A stretch of DNA of 64,000 nucleotides from Legionella quateirensis (GCF_001467955.1 NZ_LNYR01000002.1:60529-124528); one strand, 5' to 3'. Counted from the first letter of the stretch, positions 25,869 to 34,575 are shown. Program-made: numbers and translations. Notes: a model not told the origin generated them from the letters alone.

Positions 25869-27146
25869 GTGAGCAAAATAGTGCAGCAACGTCGTAATAT
25901 CCTGGCTTGTATTATGGGTAATATTCTTGAGTGGTATGAATTTAGCTTATTTGCTTATTTGTCTCCTGTGATTGCAGAGTTATTTTTTCCAAATGAGAAT
26001 GAAATAGTCAGTTTATTATCGACTTTACTGGTTTTTGCCGCAGGATTTGTGGTGCGGCCATTAGGTTCTATAATTTTAGGCCATTTAGGAGATAGATTTG
26101 GCCGGGCAAAAACGCTTAAAACAACTATTTTTTTGATGTCGATTTCTTCTGTACTCACTGGATTTATCCCGACCTATCAGCACATAGGTGTTGCCGCTCC
26201 TGTGTTACTTGTTTTATGCCGTTTATTACAAGGATTTTGTATCGGGGGCGAATTTGCAGGATCAATGATATATCTGTCCGAAACAGCTCATGGATCACAT
26301 CGTGCCCTGATTAGTAGTATGGCCAATAATGGTTCCAATATTGGTGTATTAATCGCGGTACTGTCATGCACTATGATGAGCAGTGTTCTTGATAGTACAG
26401 CGGTATCGGTCTATGGCTGGCGAATATTGTTTATTTCAGGAGGGGTATTAGGGATTATTGGTCTGTGGCTAAGACGGGATCTGGCAGAGTCTGAAACCTT
26501 TATCAATCTGCAAAAAAATATCAAGGTACCTTATTTTCCTCTTCAGTATGTGTTTCAACATCAACGGGCACGGATGGTACAGGTCATTCTGCTGTTATTT
26601 ATCAGTGCTTGCGGCAGTTATACCTTAATGGGTTATATATCCACTTATTTGCATGAATTTTTGGGAGTGCCTCTGAACCAGGCATACCGGATGCAAACTT
26701 TATTTATCATTTTATCCCTGCTCATGCTGCCTTTTTTTGCGCATTTATCCGATAAAATCGGCAGAAAAAAAGTATTGTTGTTTTCAACGGCAGGTTATCT
26801 AGTGTGTTCCCTTCCCAGCTTTTGGCTGCTTCAATCCATACAAGCATGGTGGGTCTTATTACCCCTGGTTATTTTTTATAGTGCGGAGCAGGCAGTAACT
26901 CCTGCCGTAATAGTTGAGATGTTCCCGGGTAAAGGTAGATATACAGGTATTTCAATGGGTTATAATATAAGTATGGCGTTGGTTGGTGGTTTCTCTCCAG
27001 CAGTTAATACCTATTTGATACATCATTTTAACAATAATTTGATGGTGGCTTATTATGTTATACTTTGTGCCGCTGTTTCGTTCTATGTTGTGTTAAAAAA
27101 TGTCCCCCGGGAATATGGATTGCAGAATAGTTTAACTGTTGCCTAA
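25869..27146 (+). CDS. MFS transporter of the metabolite:H+ symporter (ProP-like) family
   Basis: This 425-residue, 12-helix carrier has the family signatures ILEWYEFSLFAYLSP at the start, VRPLGSIILGHLGDRFGRAK between helices 2 and 3, and LLQGFCIGGEFAGSMIYLSE in helix 5, all typical of ProP, KgtP and ShiA relatives. Start GTG at 25869 lies 7 bp after the proA stop. Placement behind proBA suggests uptake of proline, glutamate or a compatible solute; this is inferred from context. There is no long C-terminal coiled coil as in the osmosensory ProP of E. coli, so osmotic sensing by that route is not expected. A second such carrier lies at 30349-31650. Confidence 0.88.
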   Translation: MSKIVQQRRNILACIMGNILEWYEFSLFAYLSPVIAELFFPNENEIVSLLSTLLVFAAGFVVRPLGSIILGHLGDRFGRAKTLKTTIFLMSISSVLTGFIPTYQHIGVAAPVLLVLCRLLQGFCIGGEFAGSMIYLSETAHGSHRALISSMANNGSNIGVLIAVLSCTMMSSVLDSTAVSVYGWRILFISGGVLGIIGLWLRRDLAESETFINLQKNIKVPYFPLQYVFQHQRARMVQVILLLFISACGSYTLMGYISTYLHEFLGVPLNQAYRMQTLFIILSLLMLPFFAHLSDKIGRKKVLLFSTAGYLVCSLPSFWLLQSIQAWWVLLPLVIFYSAEQAVTPAVIVEMFPGKGRYTGISMGYNISMALVGGFSPAVNTYLIHHFNNNLMVAYYVILCAAVSFYVVLKNVPREYGLQNSLTVA

Positions 27147-27321
27147 CTCATTTCCAGTGTCCATCGGCTGGATTTGCGGCGTGAAAAGTGATTAATTAAA
27201 AAATATCATAGTGCTACAGAGGCAATTGCGCAGATAATACTTGATTTATCCATTTTATTTGCTTTCAATGGAAAATGGGGGCTTTAACTATATTTAATAC
27301 TCCTATAAAGGATAAATAATC

Positions 27322-28065
27322 ATGTACGTTAAATTTTCATTTCTTGAAACAGAAGTCAAAATTCCAGGTTGTTGGGGTGGTTTGATTGTTAACGTTGTGG
27401 GTACTCCTTCTATAGTAGTGGATCTTCCCAAGGATGTGAGTGCAAATACTTATATAGTGAATAAACCATGCCCTGAGTCCGAAGTGGATGATCTTATAAT
27501 AGCAGCAAAGGCTGAACGAGACGCTAAAGCTGTAGATTCAAAACAATCACAGACCTCTGATTATTCGTTTGCTGAAAAAATACGCCAGTCAATAAAGAAC
27601 GAACAATATTTGCTGAACCAATACATAAAAGCAATGAACAATAAGGAATTAAATGTTGAGTCTGGTGGCTATGTTGGTAAATTCAACAGTTCTAATGAAG
27701 ACAATGTGCTCATAGTTAAGGATTATTATTATGATTGCGGCTCCGTTTCAAAAAAAGACGTGGAGCGTTCTCTTAATATACTCACTTTGTTATTTAATAA
27801 TTTTAATGCATCAGAATGCAGTTCTGGAAAGGGAATAGTTATTGTGGCAACTGGTTTATACCCCAAATTTAACCCAATTCTGGAGGTTTTTGATAAAACA
27901 ATCAGCTGTGTGAACGCCGCGTTACCTGAACATTGTGGGACTATACTTGCCACGATTGGTTTGAATCGTATCCGAGAACGAGTTAGACCACGAGGTATTA
28001 TCCAGGAATCGCAGGATGAAACATCATTCACTGCACCTATTCCTCCTGTACGAAGAGCTAATTGA
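27322..28065 (+). CDS. orphan protein of unknown function
   Basis: This 247-residue protein is not recognised. There is no signal peptide or membrane segment. The N-terminal 60 residues are beta-rich (MYVKFSFLETEVKIPGCWG, then LIVNVVGTPSIVVDLP), followed by a charged helix with AAKAERDAKA and a C-terminal part with VIVATGLYPKFNPIL. AAGGA lies before ATG at 27322. It is followed after 58 bp by the NADH dehydrogenase gene on the same strand, but the ribosome binding site and start of that gene are independent. An open frame beginning inside its 3' end at 28016 is a shadow of the dehydrogenase frame. Confidence 0.65.
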   Translation: MYVKFSFLETEVKIPGCWGGLIVNVVGTPSIVVDLPKDVSANTYIVNKPCPESEVDDLIIAAKAERDAKAVDSKQSQTSDYSFAEKIRQSIKNEQYLLNQYIKAMNNKELNVESGGYVGKFNSSNEDNVLIVKDYYYDCGSVSKKDVERSLNILTLLFNNFNASECSSGKGIVIVATGLYPKFNPILEVFDKTISCVNAALPEHCGTILATIGLNRIRERVRPRGIIQESQDETSFTAPIPPVRRAN

Positions 28066-28123
28066 AGCAGGGGAGGTGGTTGACTATGATGTATTTAAAA
28101 TTGAATCATCATTGGAGGTACTT

Positions 28124-29401
28124 TTGAATATAGTCGTTGTAGGTGGAGGCGCTGGAGGGTTGGAGCTGGTCGTTTCACTTGCCAGTGCCTATCGCCGTAA
28201 TCACGATATTCATATTACCCTGGTCGATCAATCCCTTACGCATGTATGGAAACCTTTATTTCATGAAGTAGCCAGTGGCAGCCTCAATAATATTTACGAT
28301 AAAATGAGCTATCTGGCTATAGCTAGAAAGAACAATTTTCATTTCGAACTCGGTCAATTAAAAAAAATTGACCGAACGAATAAAACGATATTAATTCATA
28401 ATCCCGATGCGATTGAAATTCCGGAAGAACTGATATTGCCGTATGATTTGTTGATCTTGTCTATAGGCAGTGTGACCAATAATTTTAGTACTCCGGGAAG
28501 CAACGAATTTTGTTACTATCTGGATTTTGAACAGCAAGCAAAAACAATTCATCGTGTGTTGTTCAAACAATTAATTAAAAATCATTATGAGAACGGTTCA
28601 AAACCCATTCAAATAGCCATTGTAGGTGGTGGCGCGACCGGTGTGGAGCTAGCGGCGGAGTTACGAAATTCCTTATCGCAGTTAAGCGCGTTAATTTCTC
28701 AGAAATTTGATCCTAAGGAAATTGCGCGGATTCACATTATTGAAGCGGCTTCCAGGATTTTATCACCATTGCCTGAAAACATTTCAGTAGTGACTCAAAA
28801 GCAGTTGGCTGAAATGGATATTGATATTTTAACGAATACACGGGTCATTGAGGTTAAGGAAAAGGGAATCATCACTCATGAGAATCAATTCATTCCTGCT
28901 GATATGATCATTTGGGTCGCAGGGATTAAAGGGCAGGAAAGCGCAAAAAATCTTGCGGATTTTGAATTCAACAATGCGGGACAAATTAAAGTAAAACCCA
29001 CCTTGCAAACCACTGTAGATGATTCGATTTTTGCTTTTGGCGATTGTGCCTGTTGTATTCTTTCAGATGGCAAACAAGTTCCTGCCCGAGCTCAGGCCGC
29101 TCATCAGCAAGCCAGTTTGTTAGTACATTCCATTCAAAATGTGATAAATAAAGAACCATTAAAGGAATACCGCTATGTGGATCACGGCTCTTTAGTCTCT
29201 CTAAGCCAGAAAGGGACTACAGGTGCTTTGATTCTTGGTAACGAAAAAAGTGTATTCATCACCGGTTATTTTGCACGAATGGTTTATTTATTATTGTATA
29301 AATCACATCAGATCAAAATTATTGGTTACTGGAAAGTAGGGGTTATGACTGTTGCCAACTTTTTAATGCGGCGCGTCCGTTCAACCCTGAAATTGCATTA
29401 A
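28124..29401 (+). CDS. ndh: type II NADH:quinone oxidoreductase (NDH-2)
   Basis: This is a peripheral membrane flavoenzyme passing electrons from NADH to quinone without pumping protons. The FAD-binding fold NIVVVGGGAGGLEL opens the protein; a second GGGATGVELAAELR segment binds NADH; a late AFGDCACC marks the FAD-binding C-terminal block. The start is TTG at 28124 with GGAGG just upstream; the frame is open further upstream to 28016 but that part overlaps the previous gene and has no family match. About 425 residues, normal for NDH-2. The C-terminal LLYKSHQIKIIGYWKVG resembles the amphipathic membrane-binding end. Confidence 0.92.
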   Translation: MNIVVVGGGAGGLELVVSLASAYRRNHDIHITLVDQSLTHVWKPLFHEVASGSLNNIYDKMSYLAIARKNNFHFELGQLKKIDRTNKTILIHNPDAIEIPEELILPYDLLILSIGSVTNNFSTPGSNEFCYYLDFEQQAKTIHRVLFKQLIKNHYENGSKPIQIAIVGGGATGVELAAELRNSLSQLSALISQKFDPKEIARIHIIEAASRILSPLPENISVVTQKQLAEMDIDILTNTRVIEVKEKGIITHENQFIPADMIIWVAGIKGQESAKNLADFEFNNAGQIKVKPTLQTTVDDSIFAFGDCACCILSDGKQVPARAQAAHQQASLLVHSIQNVINKEPLKEYRYVDHGSLVSLSQKGTTGALILGNEKSVFITGYFARMVYLLLYKSHQIKIIGYWKVGVMTVANFLMRRVRSTLKLH

Positions 29402-29461
29402 TAAGCAAAGCGTCGAATGGTTTAAATAGATTCATTTTTTGAGCACTCAGCGCGATTATCC

Positions 29462-29747
29462 AGGGTTTGTTGACAGTTCATTTAGTTAATTATCCATAAA
29501 GACCCACGTACCGCGGCTTGTACCTGAATGATTCTCCCTTTTTATACGTCATCCTCGCGAATGCGGGGATCCATGCAAAAATGTGGCATTGTGCTAAATT
29601 TTAGAATGGATCCCCGCTTTCGCGAGGATGACGACCTTATAAAAGTTGCAAATTAAGAATAATTAATGTGAATTTTTAAAAAGTGAGGAATTCTCACGGT
29701 CAAGCCGCGCCAGGAAGTGGTTATTGAGCAATTGCCAACAGACTCTA
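29462..29747. mobile_element. MITE-like element (family B), complete
   Basis: This non-coding unit is about 286 bp and has terminal inverted repeats. The left end is AGGGTTTGTTGACAGTTCA; the right end, read inward from 29746, is AGAGTCTGTTGGCAATTGCT. In the middle are a large hairpin with CATCCTCGCGAA...GGGGATCCAT arms (29547-29574 and 29606-29633) and the conserved stretch ATGTGGCATTGTGCTAAATT. It has no coding frame. Its right end overlaps the stop codon of the PEBP gene. Related copies are at 33061-33293, 44211-44420, 47909-48176 and 58096-58377. Confidence 0.72.
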
Positions 29748-30257
29748 GAATTTTTGATAAAGCCCAGTTAATTCTGCTTTTCCAATCACATGTCCTGTCA
29801 TTGCGTTCAATACCTCATCTTTGCTGGCACCGTTTTCAAGATTTAACAGATTATCCAGGGCGTACAAGGTAAATACGTAACGGTGTGCCCCGATAGGCGG
29901 ACAGGGGCCTTTATAATTCGTTGTACCCCAACTGTTCATTCCATTAGATGCTCCATCAGGAAGAGGGCTGGCTGCATCCAGTTTTGTAACAGTCGGTGGA
30001 ATATTAAAGATGATCCAATGAATCCATTCTCCACTCTGTGCGTCCGGATCATTAACGACCAATGCCAAAGATTGGGTGTTGGTCGGAATGTTTTGCCAAG
30101 TCAACGGAGGTGAGGTATCAACACCAGAGCAGGTATATTGATCCGGAATCATGCTGTTGGGTGTAAACGCGGAACTTTCAAGAGAGAACTCCGCAGCATA
30201 AGTATTCCCATGAATTATTCCAAGGAATAAGAACAAAAGCAGAGATAAGTTCTTCAT
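29745..30257 (-). CDS. secreted PEBP family protein (YbhB/YbcL type)
   Basis: This is a phosphatidylethanolamine-binding-protein family member with a signal peptide (1-21, ending TYAA), so probably periplasmic. The family motifs are clear: CSGVDTSPPLTW, VVNDPDAQSGEWIHWI, and GPCPPIGAHRYVFTLYALD. Length 170 is normal. The function of bacterial homologues is poorly defined; inhibition of proteases or kinases has been suggested for some. GGAGTG precedes ATG at 30257. The stop TAG at 29745-29747 overlaps the right terminal repeat of the MITE-like element, but the protein ends AELTGLYQKF, a natural family end, so it is probably intact. Confidence 0.9.
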   Translation of the reverse strand: MKNLSLLLFLFLGIIHGNTYAAEFSLESSAFTPNSMIPDQYTCSGVDTSPPLTWQNIPTNTQSLALVVNDPDAQSGEWIHWIIFNIPPTVTKLDAASPLPDGASNGMNSWGTTNYKGPCPPIGAHRYVFTLYALDNLLNLENGASKDEVLNAMTGHVIGKAELTGLYQKF

Positions 30258-30348
30258 GATAGGTTCACTCCAAAAAGGTTCATGACATTAAGTATATATA
30301 AAAATACGATACGTGTAGCGGGCCGAAAATTGATAACTGTGCTGTTGT

Positions 30349-31650
30349 TCATGGTAACGGTCCCAATGCATGATTATTTTTAACCAGGGTTGTCGCGGTA
30401 ATCAAACTGATGATTGCCATCAGAATCAAATAATAGGCTGGAGCAATAAGGCTTGTATGTTCAATAAGTAACGTGATTACCAGGGGTGTAGTGCCACCAA
30501 ACAATGCCATTCCAAGATTATAAGAAAAGGCAATGCCGCTGTATCGCACATTTTCAGGACAATTTTCAACCACTGCAGTTAGGGTGTTTCCTTGATCCAG
30601 CGAGCTGATAATGGTTGCTGTACTTAAGGCCAGAAGGGTCAATAAGAGGGAGTTCGTTTGCAGTAAATAAAAACAGGGCAGCACCAGGACAATCACGGAC
30701 AGGTTGGTGATGATCACCATTTTTTTACGACTAAAATAATCACCGCCCATTCCTGCAAGTGGAACCAAAAAGAGCATGGCAATTAACAAACAGCTTTGGA
30801 TGGTTAAGGCATCCTTTAACAGGAAACCTATATAGTGTTCAAGATAAGTTGGCATAAAACCAAAAAAAACATAATAAAAAGTTGCGCTCATGCACGTGAG
30901 CCCAAAGATTTTCAATAACTGGTAAGGCGCGAATCGGATGGCGGTGAGAAAAGGTCTGGGTTCTAAATGATGGTTTTTTTGCAACAGTGAATAAACCCGT
31001 GTTTCTGATAATTTAAAACGATAGTAAATAATTAATGATCCAGGTAAACCAATCAATATGAAGGGCAACCGCCAGGCCCAGGTATTCATTTCTTCAGCAG
31101 AGAACAATAAATTAAGTAGCATTAAAGATAAGGTTGCCAACAAAAAGCCTAAATTTGCCCCTGTTGCAGCAAAACTGGTAATAAAACCCCGTTTGTTGTG
31201 AGGGGCTGATTCTGCAAGATATATCATGACACCGCTGTACTCTCCACCAATGGACAGACCTTGTATCAAACGCAGTGAGATAAACACTATGGGGGCGATT
31301 ATTCCTGCCGTTTCATAAGAGGGGATAAGACCAATTAGCAAAGTGGACAGGGTGATAAGAATGATTGATATTCTTAACGTTTTTGCGCGGCCACGAGTGT
31401 CACCAAAATAACCAAAGAAAATGCCGCCTAGTGGACGACATAGAAAGCCAACAGCAAACACAATTAATGCGTCAATCGTGGATAGAGTACTTGAGTGTTG
31501 GGGGAAAAATTTAGCGCCGATTATGGGAGCCATGAAAATAAACAGTCCAAAATCAAACCATTCTATAGTATTACCTATACTTGAAATGAGTATTTCCCTT
31601 TTGTTCAATTGATAAACTTTTATTTGATGAGGGCATCGTTCATTGTGCAT
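30349..31650 (-). CDS. MFS transporter of the ProP-like (MHS) family
   Basis: This is a second carrier of the same family as 25869-27146, with 433 residues. Motifs: NTIEWFDFGLFIFMAP, CRPLGGIFFGYFGDTRGRAKT, and RLIQGLSIGGEYSGVMIYLAE. It has 12 helices. The substrate is an organic acid, amino acid or osmolyte, not predictable. Start ATG at 31650 is the only good candidate, although its ribosome site is weak. The gene lies 91 bp downstream of the PEBP gene on the same strand, and upstream it borders a palindromic repeat at 31767-31851. Confidence 0.87.
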   Translation of the reverse strand: MHNERCPHQIKVYQLNKREILISSIGNTIEWFDFGLFIFMAPIIGAKFFPQHSSTLSTIDALIVFAVGFLCRPLGGIFFGYFGDTRGRAKTLRISIILITLSTLLIGLIPSYETAGIIAPIVFISLRLIQGLSIGGEYSGVMIYLAESAPHNKRGFITSFAATGANLGFLLATLSLMLLNLLFSAEEMNTWAWRLPFILIGLPGSLIIYYRFKLSETRVYSLLQKNHHLEPRPFLTAIRFAPYQLLKIFGLTCMSATFYYVFFGFMPTYLEHYIGFLLKDALTIQSCLLIAMLFLVPLAGMGGDYFSRKKMVIITNLSVIVLVLPCFYLLQTNSLLLTLLALSTATIISSLDQGNTLTAVVENCPENVRYSGIAFSYNLGMALFGGTTPLVITLLIEHTSLIAPAYYLILMAIISLITATTLVKNNHALGPLP

Positions 31651-31766
31651 TATAATTCATTGAAAAGGGAAGGTATTATACTTATTTCTCTAATGTATTC
31701 TTAATCTGTTTGGTCTGGGACATCAGTTCAAGCGAGGATAATTATCTGCTACTCAGTATAACCTTT

Positions 31767-31851
31767 CGTCTTTGCGAGCGACGCGAAGCAACCCAGAACA
31801 CGAATCCAATAAAGCTTTGTAGTGGATTGCTTCGCGTCGCTCGCAAAGACG
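31767..31851. repeat. palindromic repeat (family A), 29-bp arms
   Basis: Arms 31767-31795 and 31823-31851 pair over 29 bp with one mismatch, around a 27-nt loop. The sequence is CGTCTTTGCGAGCGACGCGA... and its complement. It ends 5 bp before the stop codon of the YeeE/YedE gene at 31857. The same hairpin, perfect, is found at 47728-47812, and inside the 156-bp direct repeats near 19.5 kb. The flank GATAATTATCTGCTACTCAG matches in inverted form the flank of the 47.8-kb copy. Confidence 0.85.
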
Positions 31852-31856
31852 GGAAT

Positions 31857-32279
31857 TTATGCTCGTTTAACAGTGAAATACCGTACGATGAGGAATCCCG
31901 AAATGATGCCTGCAAAATTGATCCAGTAAAATGGCCAGGAAAATATACCGAGCCCGACAACATTTGGCCCAGGGCAAATACCAGTAAGTCCCCAGCCGAT
32001 TCCAAATAACAGGGCGCCAACAATCAGTTTCCAGTCTATAGTGTTCTGCGTAGGGAGATTATAACAGGAGTTCATCAGTGGTTTGGCCAGCCATCTGCGT
32101 AATTGAAATAATATAAAAGTCACCAGCAAGGCCGTCACAAAAGTAAGATATAAATTGATGCGGAACGTATTAGCCCCAATTTTCAAGCCAGCTATTATAA
32201 CATCTGGACTGTACATGCCGGTTAAAATCAAACCAGTTCCGAACATTAATCCGGTAAGTAATGAGATGAGCCCTTTCAT
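31857..32279 (-). CDS. YeeE/YedE-family membrane protein, second subunit
   Basis: This is a 140-residue membrane protein of the sulfur-transport-related YeeE/YedE (DUF395/DUF6691) group. Helix blocks: LTGLMFGTGLILTGMYSP and LLFGIGWGLTGICPGP, the latter with the conserved GxxxGxCPG signature. Two half-size genes side by side, as here, are the split form of the full-length transporter (PmpA/PmpB style). Start ATG at 32279 has AAGGAG. It follows its partner by 10 bp, and both follow a TfoX-N gene, so all three form a minus-strand operon. Thiosulfate or other sulfur-compound passage is known for relatives; the substrate here is inferred. Confidence 0.87.
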   Translation of the reverse strand: MKGLISLLTGLMFGTGLILTGMYSPDVIIAGLKIGANTFRINLYLTFVTALLVTFILFQLRRWLAKPLMNSCYNLPTQNTIDWKLIVGALLFGIGWGLTGICPGPNVVGLGIFSWPFYWINFAGIISGFLIVRYFTVKRA

Positions 32280-32289
32280 ATGCTACTCC

Positions 32290-32700
32290 TTAGTGAGCCA
32301 GCCAGGCAGTGATGATAGCGACTGGGAAAAAGATGGCAACTGCAGTGATGGAACGTTTACGTAAAAGTGACATGCCACACAATCCATGCCCGCTAGTGCA
32401 TCCATTAGCCAGATAAGTTCCTCCGCCTACTAATAATCCACCGGCAAATAACGTCCAGGGATTCATTTTAAATACAGCCAATGGATTAGGGATTTGTTGG
32501 CTCATATTAAAAATGACGCCACTGAGTATTAATCCCGCGATAAATAATAAATTGTCGTAATTGGGCTTGAATCCTGAAAAATCCCAGGCGCGAAACAATT
32601 TGCCGCTACATCCAAGGATCTGGCCACGAACCAGAAGCATGATTCCTGCTGCCAGACCAAGTAAGACACCACCTAGAATAATTTTACCCTCAATAATCAT
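32290..32700 (-). CDS. YeeE/YedE-family membrane protein, first subunit
   Basis: This is a 136-residue partner of the downstream gene, with GGVLLGLAAGIMLLVRGQILGCSG near the N-terminus (read here as two motif blocks, LLGLAAGIMLL and GQILGCSG) and GGGTYLANGCTSGHGLCGMS in the second half. The paired cysteines in GCSG and GCTSGHGLCG are the conserved residues of thiosulfate-type YeeE channels. The start ATG overlaps the stop of the TfoX-like gene (ATGA), showing translational coupling. Confidence 0.88.
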   Translation of the reverse strand: MIIEGKIILGGVLLGLAAGIMLLVRGQILGCSGKLFRAWDFSGFKPNYDNLLFIAGLILSGVIFNMSQQIPNPLAVFKMNPWTLFAGGLLVGGGTYLANGCTSGHGLCGMSLLRKRSITAVAIFFPVAIITAWLAH

Positions 32701-33029
32701 AATTTATGCCCTCTTTTTTTCTTTGGTATGGGGAGTTCTGCTGCTGAGCGTTTAATGAGCTCGGTGAGCCATTCATGATCATCCCAGACGTCACCTGAGA
32801 TGAGGAGATAGGGTTTGGCACCAGGATAGGGAGTTCCTTCAATAAATTGACCTATAAAGGCTTTTCCTGCTTCAGTTGGTTTAATGAACAGTTGATCATC
32901 ACAGACCAGAGCAACAATTTTATCGTTGCAATAAATTCCGTATTCCCCAAACATCTTCTTTGCGTGTACCGACCCTGCATCGGCTATTTGTTCGAGAATA
33001 TAATCAACTGTGCTTTGTTTTGAGCCCAT
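32697..33029 (-). CDS. TfoX N-terminal domain protein
   Basis: This is a 110-residue protein consisting of just the TfoX/Sxy N-terminal domain: VHAKKMFGEYGIYCNDKIVALVCDD (blocks KKMFGEYGIYC and IVALVCDDQLFIKPT) and YPGAKPYLLISGDVWDD. Full-length TfoX/Sxy regulates competence with CRP; single-domain versions are of unknown role. AAGGA precedes ATG at 33029. Its stop overlaps the start of the first YeeE/YedE gene by 4 bp. The basic C-terminus (PKKKRGHKL) is unusual for the domain. Confidence 0.88.
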   Translation of the reverse strand: MGSKQSTVDYILEQIADAGSVHAKKMFGEYGIYCNDKIVALVCDDQLFIKPTEAGKAFIGQFIEGTPYPGAKPYLLISGDVWDDHEWLTELIKRSAAELPIPKKKRGHKL

Positions 33030-33060
33030 AAACTATCCTTGCCTATTCAACGTTATTCTT

Positions 33061-33293
33061 AGGGTATAGTGATTATTCACTAATTCATTTCCAACGCTCC
33101 GCGATTTGTACCTGAACACTTTTCACTATTTATAAGGTGGTCATCCTCGCGAAGGCGGGGATCCATCCTAAGATTTAGCTCCATGTCACATAATTGCATG
33201 GATCCCCGCTTTCGCGAGGATGCCGTATAATCAGTGAGGAGTATTCAGGAACAAATCATGAAACGTCTAAATCGGAATTTCCTACAAAACTCT
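33061..33293. mobile_element. MITE-like element (family B), decayed
   Basis: The left end AGGGTATAGTGATTATTC and the right end (reading inward: AGAGTTTTGTAGGAAATTCC) are degenerate versions of the family's terminal repeats. The middle contains the ATCCTCGCGAAGGCGGGGATCCA hairpin arm (33141 onward) and its complement (33204 onward). Together with the next ~160 bp this fills the gap up to the phosphoribosyltransferase gene. A short hydrophobic frame on the minus strand (33245-33427) overlaps the element and is not supported. Confidence 0.6.
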
Positions 33294-33457
33294 AGACTCT
33301 CAAAACGTTCTGTACTCATTAAATTATCATGAAAGAATAATTTGTCCATGAGATTGAGCATGGAAATGCAGTTTTTTATCAGAAGGATAAGCAGGAGAGG
33401 TATTATAAAAACACTACAAGGGCACATAGCAATGATGCCCCTGTTAATGATTTGATA

Positions 33458-34330
33458 TCAGGATGAACTGGAGTCAGTACTACTCAATCCAGGAGCAAAG
33501 CTTGGGTTTGTGGGGACAATGATGTCATGATTTTCATCTGTTGGTCCACCAAAAAACGATATTGAGCTGGATGGAGCGGTTAATGCCTGTTCCGATTTAG
33601 ATACTGAGATTTGTTGTTTCGCATCAGCTTGGGCAGCAATATAACCTTCGATTTGTTTCTGGAGAAACTCTCTTCTATCCAGTATTTTTAATTCTTCTTC
33701 ATTGGGTAAAAAGTCGGGATTAGCGGTTTTAATGGAGCTTGTATTTCTTAATTCCTCTAAATAATCCAGCCCCATTCCAATGATGAATGCTTTGGGTGAC
33801 ATAGTAAATCCAATATAATCCGGAGAGCAACCCGCAACTCGTTCCTGGACTTTATCGACCAGTACCATCAGTTTAACGAATTCAGGATATTGAGTTAAAA
33901 ATAAGTCTTTGATTGCTTTTAATGTTTTTCCCGTGTCACAGACATCGTCAACAACTATAACAGGTTTACCGTATAGTTTTACTTTGGGAAGGGCACCCAT
34001 TGTTAATTCGCCAGAAACCAGTTTATGGCCATAACTGCTGACTATCATGGTGGTGTAATTAAAATTATAGTTACGTTTATTCAATGCTGTACTGAGTAAG
34101 GATGCAAATGGAGTGGCGCCATCCATTAGACCTACAATTACAGGATTTGCATCGGGGAAATCCTTTACGATTTGGTCGGCCAGCTGCTCTACCCGGATAA
34201 GAATGTTTTCATTTGTTAAAGGTACGTCATTAAAATCCTTTGCTTCAGGTGAATTTTCCCAGACACGTTGAGCAATGCCAAGAGCAAATTTATCTAATTT
34301 TTTTAACTCCGCCAGCCATTCTTCAATCAT
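33458..34330 (-). CDS. hypoxanthine-type phosphoribosyltransferase with long Ser-rich tail
   Basis: This is a purine-salvage-type enzyme transferring phosphoribose from PRPP to a base. The PRPP loop VIVVDDVCDTGKT lies at residues 124-136. Upstream VIVGLMDGATPFASLL (64-79) and downstream VAGCSPDYIGFTMSPKAFII are in the expected positions for hypoxanthine/xanthine enzymes. The family body ends at about residue 190. A further ~100 residues then follow: a charged helix, and a low-complexity end containing TAPSSSISFFGG and the final STDSSSS. Such a tail is not found on housekeeping Hpt and resembles C-terminal secretion signals of type IV effectors only in a general sense. GGAG precedes ATG at 34330. 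Confidence 0.85.
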   Translation of the reverse strand: MIEEWLAELKKLDKFALGIAQRVWENSPEAKDFNDVPLTNENILIRVEQLADQIVKDFPDANPVIVGLMDGATPFASLLSTALNKRNYNFNYTTMIVSSYGHKLVSGELTMGALPKVKLYGKPVIVVDDVCDTGKTLKAIKDLFLTQYPEFVKLMVLVDKVQERVAGCSPDYIGFTMSPKAFIIGMGLDYLEELRNTSSIKTANPDFLPNEEELKILDRREFLQKQIEGYIAAQADAKQQISVSKSEQALTAPSSSISFFGGPTDENHDIIVPTNPSFAPGLSSTDSSSS

Positions 34331-34506
34331 AGTTAAACTCCGAACTAATTATTTGTATTATTAACGCGCGCATTCTCGTTGAGAACATAAAAAATAACAA
34401 CTGTTTTTTTTATTGCCTGTCTGGTTTCTTTGCGAAATACTAACTGGCCAGGATTAGCTCACAGTTCATGTTTTGAATACATCGTACTTATACAGGATGA
34501 GCAATG

Positions 34507-34538
34507 TGACACGGTTTTTTAAAATCGTCTGTTATAAT
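34507..34538 (+). promoter_or_regulatory. candidate promoter of the 34576 gene
   Basis: A perfect -10 hexamer TATAAT is at 34533-34538, 38 bp before the start codon. The only -35-like sequence is TGACAC at 34507-34512, with a spacing of 20 bp, longer than ideal. The -10 is convincing; the -35 is weak. Confidence 0.4.
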
Positions 34539-34575
34539 GTCTGAACTCAATTAAGCGCATTGTTCGGGTTAAACG

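Noticed and set aside
28016..28123. N-terminal extension of the NADH dehydrogenase
   Set aside because: These 36 codons overlap the upstream orphan gene, show no homology, and a TTG with GGAGG lies exactly at the family-typical start.
33245..33427. Hydrophobic 60-residue minus-strand frame
   Set aside because: Overlaps the decayed MITE end, lacks a ribosome site and resembles nothing; kept only as a remark.
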